NCBI GenBank assembly: GCA_021828185.1
Contig: JAKASI010000017.1
Span: forward strand, 1-19,391
Source: an archaeon
Lineage (GTDB): Archaea > Thermoproteota > Nitrososphaeria > Nitrososphaerales > UBA183
Length of the DNA: 19,391 bases
Direction: 5' to 3'
The translations under genes were made by a program, and so were the position numbers. Below, piece by piece: positions 14,961 to 19,391 of this stretch (position 1 is the first letter of the stretch; each line of letters begins with the position of its first letter). The notes under the pieces are model-generated. The model was not told the DNA's origin. It saw nothing but the letters and a program-made list of their open reading frames with translations, and made no database searches.

Positions 14961-16235
14961 TCAGCCCCTCTTGCCCTTCGAGAGCTCCTCGACGAGCTCC
15001 TTGGCTCTGTCAAAGCGGATCTTCTTCTCATCGACCATCTTCTGAGCGACCAGGTCGATCAGCTCTCCGGTAGCTCCCGCCGACACAGCTACGTTCCTGG
15101 AGTGCAGCTTCATGTGCCCCTTTTGGATACCCTCGCTTGCCAGCGCCCTGAGAGCCGCGAAGTTCTGTGCGAGGCCGACGGCCCCCATGATTTCCGCGAG
15201 TTCGATGGCAGTCTTCACTCCGAGGATCTTGATCGAAGCCCGAGCCGCCGGATGGGTCCTTGCGGCCCCTCCCACCAGACCGACCGCCATGGGCATCTCG
15301 AGCTTCCCCACCAGGTTTCCATCCCTGTCCTTCTCCCAGGTGGTAAGCGGCTTGTACCTCCCGGTCCTCGACGCGTAGCTGTGGGCTCCGGCTTCAAGGG
15401 CTCGTATGTCTTGGCCGCAGGCGAGCCCGACTGCTACGACTCCGTTCATGATGCCTTTGTTGTGGGTCGCGCACCTGTAGGGGTCGGCATCGGCGAAGGC
15501 GTAGGCGTTCACCACGCCGTCCACTACCTCCTCCCCCCCGATTGCCTCCTTCTCGAACACAGCGGTCGCCCTGACCAGCCTCCTGTCTGCCAGGTTCGAG
15601 ATTATCCTGAGTAACACTTCCCCGCCCGTGATCTCCTCTATCATTGGGGCCACAGCCTCGGCCATCGTGTTCACGGCATTGGCTCCCATGGCATCACCCG
15701 TGTCGACTATCAGCTCAGCGACGACCATCGGACCCGTAATGCTGGCCAGGACCTTGACGTTGAGGTCCTTGGCGCCTCCTCCCAATGAAACGAGCATCGG
15801 ATCCTGGTCGTTGGACTTCTTCAGGATGTCCGCCTTGCGGGCCAACAGGTCAGCCTTCGCCTTTTCGGGAGCAGGGACCTTGACGACTTGGACCTGGCCT
15901 ATCATCACCGGGCCCGTGTTCGTCACCTTGAATCCTCCCCTTTCGCGGGCGATCTTCGCTGCCTTGCTCGCCCCCGCGACTACCGATGGCTCCTCTAGAG
16001 CCATGGGGACCAGGTAGTCCTTGTCGTTGACCTTGAAGTTCGTCGCTATGCCGAGCGGCATCGTCAGCCCGCCGACCACGTTCTCAATCATCCTGTCGGC
16101 AACGTCCTGGGGGAGACCGCCCGTGTTTGCCAGGGTCTTCGTTTCTTCCTCGGAGAGCCCTGCCATCTTCGCGACTTCCTTGAGCCTCTCAGCCATCGGG
16201 AGCTTGTATAGTCCCGGCATTTCGCTGTCTGTCAA
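14961..16235 (-). CDS. hmgA: HMG-CoA reductase, class II type
   Basis: This enzyme reduces HMG-CoA to mevalonate, the committed step to isoprenoid (archaeal membrane lipid) synthesis, and is soluble. The 424-residue protein matches the class II family: it begins TDSEMPGLYKLPMAERL and has catalytic Glu in ALEEPSVVAGAS (80-90), Lys260 in ATHNKGIMNG, Asp276 in GQDIRALEAGAHS, and the His-containing KGHMKLHSRN near 372-381. There is no membrane anchor. Class II enzymes occur in bacteria and some archaea, whereas many archaea use class I, so this is a useful lineage clue. I keep TTG 16235 because it gives the normal N-terminus and lies about 31 bp from the box ATTAAATA (16263-16270); ATG 16220 would remove part of the conserved start. 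Confidence 0.93.
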   Translation of the reverse strand: MTDSEMPGLYKLPMAERLKEVAKMAGLSEEETKTLANTGGLPQDVADRMIENVVGGLTMPLGIATNFKVNDKDYLVPMALEEPSVVAGASKAAKIARERGGFKVTNTGPVMIGQVQVVKVPAPEKAKADLLARKADILKKSNDQDPMLVSLGGGAKDLNVKVLASITGPMVVAELIVDTGDAMGANAVNTMAEAVAPMIEEITGGEVLLRIISNLADRRLVRATAVFEKEAIGGEEVVDGVVNAYAFADADPYRCATHNKGIMNGVVAVGLACGQDIRALEAGAHSYASRTGRYKPLTTWEKDRDGNLVGKLEMPMAVGLVGGAARTHPAARASIKILGVKTAIELAEIMGAVGLAQNFAALRALASEGIQKGHMKLHSRNVAVSAGATGELIDLVAQKMVDEKKIRFDRAKELVEELSKGKRG

Positions 16236-16409
16236 TCTACTCGAATTCGCCCATGGCTTGGCTATTTAATCAATCGAACCCCGCACAGGACGTCTCGTCA
16301 ATCGGCGAATAACCCCCGCCCCGGCGGCCAAGTCGCCCCGACTAAAGATAAAAGGCGGGTTCGAAGGCGGGCAACTCACGGGCCGGTCGTCTAGCATGGT
16401 TAGGACGTC

Positions 16410-16426
16410 AGGTCATGCCCCGTTAG
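16410..16426 (+). other. tRNA-Val intron 1 (anticodon stem, 28/29)
   Basis: This 17-nt intron has a bulge-helix-bulge fold. The central helix is GACG (16404-16407) with CGTT (16421-16424), the three-base bulges are TCA (16408-16410) and AGG (16425-16427), and the inner helix is GG/CC with a six-base loop. Cleavage after the second base of each bulge gives exactly the boundaries needed for a paired anticodon stem. Confidence 0.8.
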
Positions 16427-16435
16427 GCTCTGACA

Positions 16436-16450
16436 CTTGCTGGCAGAAGA
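16436..16450 (+). other. tRNA-Val intron 2 (canonical 37/38)
   Basis: This 15-nt intron sits in the anticodon loop. The dinucleotide AC is repeated at both junctions, so the cut could also lie one base either way without changing the mature tRNA. The bulge-helix-bulge is weaker than for intron 1: CTG (16430-16432) can pair with CAG (16444-16446), leaving a larger 3' bulge. Confidence 0.7.
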
Positions 16451-16524
16451 CGGCGAAGGTCCCCAGTTCAAATCTGGGCCGGCCCACCAATCCTTAAAAC
16501 TCACCGAGTCTCGTTTGTCCCGGC

Positions 16525-16965
16525 TTGAACAGGAACCTGCTGCTGTTCGCAATCTTCCTCATCGTGCTGGGAGCCGGCTTCAACTTCTATCCCCTGTCCC
16601 TATTCGGTCTCATCATGCTGATTCCCGCCCTGATGGCGCCATCGCGCCCGGTCCCTCGCCCGACCGGTGCACCCACGAGGCAGGAGGTCAGGAGGATTGC
16701 GCCGCCGCCCAGGCCAGAACCCACTCCCGTCCAGCCCAAGCCGGCCGCCGTGCCGCAGGCTAGCGTCATGATGTCACCTACGCAACAGCCGAGCCCGTAT
16801 ACTTCGTACTCCCCTGCCCTGTTCCCAAGCGCGATCTTCCCCTCTCTGTCCCCCTCTGTCGCCGCCCCCCCTCAGTCAACGGTCGCCGCGCAGAAGCCTG
16901 CTGAAAGAGACGAGCTCCTCGAAACCGGGGCCGTGCTGGCGCTGGTCAGACTCATCTTCGGCTAG
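16525..16965 (+). CDS. Small membrane protein with proline-rich tail
   Basis: This 146-residue protein starts at TTG 16525 with two adjacent hydrophobic segments (about residues 4-18 and 22-38) forming a helical hairpin. A roughly 90-residue Pro/Ala/Ser/Gln-rich, probably disordered stretch follows (PPPRPEPTPVQPKP and similar), then a short acidic-hydrophobic end (ERDELLETGAVLALVRLIF) that could be an amphipathic helix. I do not recognise a family. The box CCTTAAAAC (16492-16500) lies about 28 bp upstream, giving a leaderless start. Its stop shares the CTAG at 16962-16965 with the convergent htpX. It may act as a membrane-anchored scaffold, which is a guess. Confidence 0.65.
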   Translation: MNRNLLLFAIFLIVLGAGFNFYPLSLFGLIMLIPALMAPSRPVPRPTGAPTRQEVRRIAPPPRPEPTPVQPKPAAVPQASVMMSPTQQPSPYTSYSPALFPSAIFPSLSPSVAAPPQSTVAAQKPAERDELLETGAVLALVRLIFG

Positions 16966-17867
16966 GGGACGTAGACGTTCATTTCGTGCCCAATCTTGCG
17001 GAGCCTCTCGACCCTGTGGGGAAGTGACGGGTGCGTCGAGAACATCTCCATCAGGGCGTTCCCCCTGAACGGGTTGACTATCCAGAGGGAGGCCGTCGCA
17101 GGAGAGGGGGCGTTGTTTGGCTGCGTCGCGATGGGCCTCGTCTGGGCCTTCGCGCTTATCTTCTGCAGCGCGCTGACGAGACCTGCCGGATTCCTGGTAA
17201 GCCTGGCTCCGTACTCATCTGCGTTGTATTCATCGTCCCTGCTTATCCCCAGCCTGACGAATGTCGCCCCCAGCGGCACCAGGATGACTGCAAGGATTAG
17301 CAGCGGGGAACCTCCGTTCCTGCTCCTGTTGCCTCCTCCAAACCACATTGAGAACATCGCAATCTGGCCGATGTAGGAGATGGCGCCAGCGAGGGTTGCC
17401 GCCACGCTTGACATCAATACGTCTCTGTGGACGACATGCCCAATTTCGTGGCCGATCACCGCTTCAAGCTCGTCCGGGGTCAGGGTCTGCAGGATGCTCG
17501 TTGTGGCGCAGACCACCGCCTTGTTGGGCCCCCTCCCTGTCGCGAAGGCGTTGGGCTGGGGAGAGTCTACGATGCCCACTTTTGGCATCGGGATATTCGC
17601 CTTCTGGGCCACGTTGCGAACCGCCCTGAAGAGCGTAGGGCTCTGGGTCTCCTGGATTATCTTGGCCTTGCTCATCTTCATCACTATCGAGTCACTGTAG
17701 TAGTATGACACAAAGTTCATGACAGCCGCAAGTACGAGGGCGAGGCCCACGAAGATGACGGGGTCACCGAAGAAGTACCACCCGACGACGTAGCCTATGA
17801 CCATCAGAAGCCCCGTCAGCACGAAGAAAAGGAACGTCATCTTCGCGTATACTGATGCGGGCAACAA
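16962..17867 (-). CDS. htpX: HtpX-type M48 membrane zinc protease
   Basis: HtpX is a membrane protease that removes damaged membrane proteins with its active site in the cytoplasm. The 301-residue protein has two N-terminal membrane helices (about 11-30 and 35-55), the conserved DSPQPNAFATGRGP (101-114), the zinc motif HEIGH (140-144) with both His and the catalytic Glu, two more hydrophobic segments (about 156-177 and 188-206), and SRDDEYNADEYGA, where Glu213 is the third zinc ligand. Length and layout are normal. The start is TTG 17867, about 25 bp from the minus-strand box CTTTTAC (17889-17895); ATG 17840 is the alternative. It is divergent from hsp20 across about 108 bp, pairing two protein-quality-control genes. 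Confidence 0.93.
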   Translation of the reverse strand: MLPASVYAKMTFLFFVLTGLLMVIGYVVGWYFFGDPVIFVGLALVLAAVMNFVSYYYSDSIVMKMSKAKIIQETQSPTLFRAVRNVAQKANIPMPKVGIVDSPQPNAFATGRGPNKAVVCATTSILQTLTPDELEAVIGHEIGHVVHRDVLMSSVAATLAGAISYIGQIAMFSMWFGGGNRSRNGGSPLLILAVILVPLGATFVRLGISRDDEYNADEYGARLTRNPAGLVSALQKISAKAQTRPIATQPNNAPSPATASLWIVNPFRGNALMEMFSTHPSLPHRVERLRKIGHEMNVYVP

Positions 17868-17941
17868 AATCCGACCACGCTTCCGTGTGTAAAAGCCTTT
17901 CCCGGATTTTCTGGGGATCGCTGCGGCCTATGAGACGAAAA

Positions 17942-17962
17942 CATAAATTCACGGAGTGAATT
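17942..17962. promoter_or_regulatory. hsp20 promoter with operator-like inverted repeat
   Basis: A TATA-like box, CATAAATT (17942-17949), is centred about 30 bp before ATG 17976. It runs into a perfect inverted repeat, AATTCAC-GGA-GTGAATT (17946-17962), lying between the box and the expected transcription start. A repressor bound there would block initiation. Archaeal heat-shock genes are known to be repressed this way (Phr in Pyrococcus), but this repeat does not obviously match that consensus. Confidence 0.6.
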
Positions 17963-17975
17963 CTTCCCAGACGCG

Positions 17976-18581
17976 ATGACGGACTTGGATGACGAAGGCA
18001 ACGATGAATGGCGGTCCCGAAGGAGACGGGGGTCGCCGTTCGGCCCCTGGGGCTTCCCCGACATAGACGAAATGATGAAAGAGATGGAAAGGGCCTTCTC
18101 GGAGCAGTTCAAAGACCTCGAGAAGGAGCTCCCAAAGAGCCTCGTGAGGGAATCGAGGTCGCCTGACGGGAGCACGAAGAAGGAGATTGGGCCGATAGTC
18201 TACGGATACTCTGTCACCGTTGGGCCAGATGGCAAGCCCGTCGTGAGAGAGTTTGGGAACGTCAAGAGCGGAGCAGGCAAGCCTTGGAAGGCGATTCAGG
18301 ACAAGCGGGAGCCGCTGGTGGACGTGGTCAGCTCAGGGAAGGAAGTCAGGGTGATCGCCGAGATGCCCGGGGTAAGGAAGGAGGACATCAACGTCACGGT
18401 CGACGAGCGGACCATGGTCATCTCCGTTGACAGCGGAGACAGGGGGTACCACAAGGAACTCGAGCTCCCTGGTGCAGTCGATCCGAAGGGAGCGAAATCA
18501 ACCTACAACAATGGAATCCTTGAGGTGACAGTGCCCCTGAGGCCCAACACCGACGGCGGGGTAAAGCTCCGGGTGGACTAG
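17976..18581 (+). CDS. hsp20: Hsp20/alpha-crystallin small heat-shock protein
   Basis: This is a chaperone that holds unfolding proteins in the cytoplasm and forms large oligomers. The 201-residue protein has a long charged and variable N-terminal region (1-105) that includes an acidic helix, IDEMMKEMERAFSEQFKDLE, and a conserved stretch, GPIVYGYSVTVGPDGKP, seen in archaeal members. The alpha-crystallin domain follows (about 110-195), with VIAEMPGVRKEDINVTV and KSTYNNGILEVTVPL, the family signature. The C-terminus is short, with LRVD in place of a clear I-x-I motif. The start is ATG 17976. It is divergent from htpX and ends 2 bp before the convergent CBS gene. Confidence 0.92.
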   Translation: MTDLDDEGNDEWRSRRRRGSPFGPWGFPDIDEMMKEMERAFSEQFKDLEKELPKSLVRESRSPDGSTKKEIGPIVYGYSVTVGPDGKPVVREFGNVKSGAGKPWKAIQDKREPLVDVVSSGKEVRVIAEMPGVRKEDINVTVDERTMVISVDSGDRGYHKELELPGAVDPKGAKSTYNNGILEVTVPLRPNTDGGVKLRVD

Positions 18582-18583
18582 CC

Positions 18584-19051
18584 CTACTGGTAGGGTCCGT
18601 TCTCCAGCCCGCCTTCGGTATATCTTGCCATCGCGTTCAGCGTGGCTTCCCGGTACCCCTGCTTCTCGGCGAGGGACCGGGCGATGTCTCCAGTGGTGAT
18701 GAGGCCGACCAGGGCTCCGTCTTCGTCGACGACCACGAGCCGCCGTATGCGGTACCTAGCCATGAGCTCACTCGCCCCGGTAAGCGGTGCGTCAGGAGGG
18801 ACGGTGATCAGCGGCGTCGACATGATGTCCCTTACCTGCACGTTCTTTGCATCTATTGATTCTGCTAGGACCTTGGAGACCAAGTCTCTCTCAGTAACGA
18901 TGCCCACAGCAGAATCGCCCTGAGTTATCACGGCGCAGCTGACCCCCCTCTTGGACATCGCCTTCGCGCACTCCATGGCGCTGGTGTTCGGCTCTATCGC
19001 CATGACCTTCTTCGACATGACCATCTCGACCGTCTTTTCTTCTTGGGTCAT
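18584..19051 (-). CDS. CBS-domain pair protein
   Basis: This 155-residue protein consists of two CBS domains, which bind adenine nucleotides or related ligands at their interface. The first (about residues 8-68) has VMAIEPNTSAMECAKAM and VGIVTERDLVSKVL. The second (about 72-135) has LITVPPDAPLTGASELMA and LVGLITTGDIARSL. The TERD and TTGD turns carry the Asp expected to contact ribose. No catalytic domain is fused, so it is probably a stand-alone sensor that regulates a partner or stores ligand. The start is ATG 19051, about 27 bp from the box CATATATG (19075-19082). It converges on hsp20, and no partner is evident from the context. Confidence 0.9.
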   Translation of the reverse strand: MTQEEKTVEMVMSKKVMAIEPNTSAMECAKAMSKRGVSCAVITQGDSAVGIVTERDLVSKVLAESIDAKNVQVRDIMSTPLITVPPDAPLTGASELMARYRIRRLVVVDEDGALVGLITTGDIARSLAEKQGYREATLNAMARYTEGGLENGPYQ

Positions 19052-19100
19052 GACATGTCGGCCCCACCGGGTTCCATATATGATTTGAGAGTATCATAAG

Positions 19101-19192
19101 TGGACCGGGGGGGAATTGAACCCCCGACCTTGGGACCCATTCGGGTTCTCCCGCGTGCAAGGCGGGCGTTCGTACCGCTGAACTACCGGCCC
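19101..19192 (-). tRNA. tRNA-Ala(TGC) with variable-loop intron
   Basis: On the minus strand the cloverleaf is acceptor GGGCCGG/CCGGTCC with a G3-U70 wobble (the alanine identity element), D stem GTTC/GAAC, anticodon stem CCCGC/GCGGG, loop CTTGCAC with anticodon TGC, and T arm GGGGG-TTCAATT-CCCCC. The variable region is 24 nt instead of 5 because of an intron of about 19 nt. CCA is not encoded. A TATA-like TTTTAAAC (19219-19226) lies about 30 bp upstream. Confidence 0.93.
19129..19147 (-). other. tRNA-Ala intron in variable loop
   Basis: Removing 19 nt leaves the normal variable loop AGGTC. The boundary can slide by one base. The precursor folds as a bulge-helix-bulge: GGGA of the exon pairs with TCCC in the intron, with three-base bulges GAA and AAG and an inner hairpin CCC-GAAT-GGG. 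Strict cutting in those bulges would give a slightly shorter intron (about 17 nt), so the exact ends are uncertain. Confidence 0.75.
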
Positions 19193-19292
19193 ACTCAGCT
19201 GAACGCCCTGCACGGTCGTTTTAAACGTAAGACGGAGAACTCGCCTTCGAAGGCTTTCACCCTTAAAGAGGATGCAAGTCGCCCCGGGCGTT

Positions 19293-19383
19293 GGGCTGGT
19301 AGCTCAGTCCCCCTGGGGAGCAACTTGGCTAGAGCACCCGACTGATAATCGGGAGGCCAAGGGTTCGAATCCCTTCCGGCCCA
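19293..19383 (+). tRNA. tRNA-Ile(GAT) with D-loop intron
   Basis: The cloverleaf is acceptor GGGCTGG/CCGGCCC, D stem GCTC/GAGC, anticodon stem CCCGA/TCGGG, loop CTGATAA with anticodon GAT, variable loop AGGCC, T arm AAGGG-TTCGAAT-CCCTT and discriminator A, with no encoded CCA. The D loop is 26 nt long; removing the 16-nt intron restores the typical AGCTTGGCTA. A TATA-like CCTTAAAG (19261-19268) lies about 28 bp upstream. Confidence 0.93.
19308..19323 (+). other. tRNA-Ile intron in D loop (15/16)
   Basis: This 16-nt intron has a textbook bulge-helix-bulge. The D-stem strand GCTC (19302-19305) pairs with GAGC (19318-19321). The three-base bulges are AGT (19306-19308) and AAC (19322-19324), and the inner helix is CCC/GGG. 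Cutting after the second base of each bulge yields a standard 10-nt D loop. Confidence 0.85.
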
Positions 19384-19391
19384 CTTAGAAT

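Larger units (their letters stand above)
16380..16486 (+). tRNA. tRNA-Val(GAC) with two introns
   Basis: After removing two segments a perfect cloverleaf forms: acceptor GGGCCGG/CCGGCCC, D stem GTCT/GGAC, anticodon stem TCGCT/GGCGA, loop CTGACAC with anticodon GAC, variable loop AGGTC, T arm CCCAG-TTCAAAT-CTGGG and discriminator A (16486). CCA follows at 16487-16489. Intron 1 is 16410-16426 (17 nt, between positions 28 and 29) and intron 2 is 16436-16450 (15 nt, canonical 37/38). Without both removals no anticodon stem pairs. The valine identity comes from the anticodon and from resemblance to archaeal tRNA-Val. A TATA-like box (GATAAAAGG, 16347-16355) lies about 29 bp upstream. Confidence 0.9.

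Overview
The window reads as archaeal chromosome. Most genes have an A/T-rich TATA-like box centred about 25-30 bases before the start codon, which implies leaderless mRNAs and often fixes a TTG or GTG start. The tRNA genes carry very short introns with bulge-helix-bulge structure, mostly at non-canonical positions. Lineage-telling genes include HMG-CoA reductase, a compact cysteinyl-tRNA synthetase and an archaeal-type small heat-shock protein. G+C is high and genes are tightly packed. A Thermoproteota/Nitrososphaeria-type heterotroph fits best because of the tRNA introns, but Thermoplasmata-like lineages cannot be excluded from sequence alone.

Layout. 1-2400 is sparse: a tRNA-like T-arm at the edge, an inverted/direct repeat cluster, an orphan membrane protein and a frameshifted N-terminal fragment of an archaeal tyrosine recombinase. 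This looks like a decayed insertion. 2445-7476 holds a VOC-fold protein, a probable operon cysS - GNAT acetyltransferase - HExxH protein on the minus strand, a small unknown protein, a CPHC thioredoxin-like protein, an M29-aminopeptidase-like protein that seems to have lost its metal ligands, and a second VOC protein.

7504-14148 is a complete histidine-utilisation locus with alternating strands: hutG(-), hutH(+), hutI(-), hutU(+). Together they would convert histidine to urocanate (HutH), imidazolonepropionate (HutU), formimidoylglutamate (HutI), and then glutamate plus formamide (HutG). Two compact divergent promoter regions drive the four genes, and the hutG/hutH one contains a perfect 6+6 inverted repeat over the hutH TATA box.

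The most striking feature is in hutH. A 387-residue intein with a LAGLIDADG homing endonuclease interrupts the gene exactly between the Ala and Ser of the Ala-Ser-Gly triad that cyclises into the MIO cofactor. The C-extein +1 Ser needed for splicing is the same Ser that must form MIO, so the enzyme cannot be active until the intein leaves.

14126-19391 holds a DedA-family membrane protein, class II HMG-CoA reductase, a tRNA-Val(GAC) with two introns, a small proline-rich membrane protein, HtpX, Hsp20 with an operator-like inverted repeat at its promoter, a CBS-pair protein, tRNA-Ala(TGC) with a variable-loop intron, and tRNA-Ile(GAT) with a D-loop intron.
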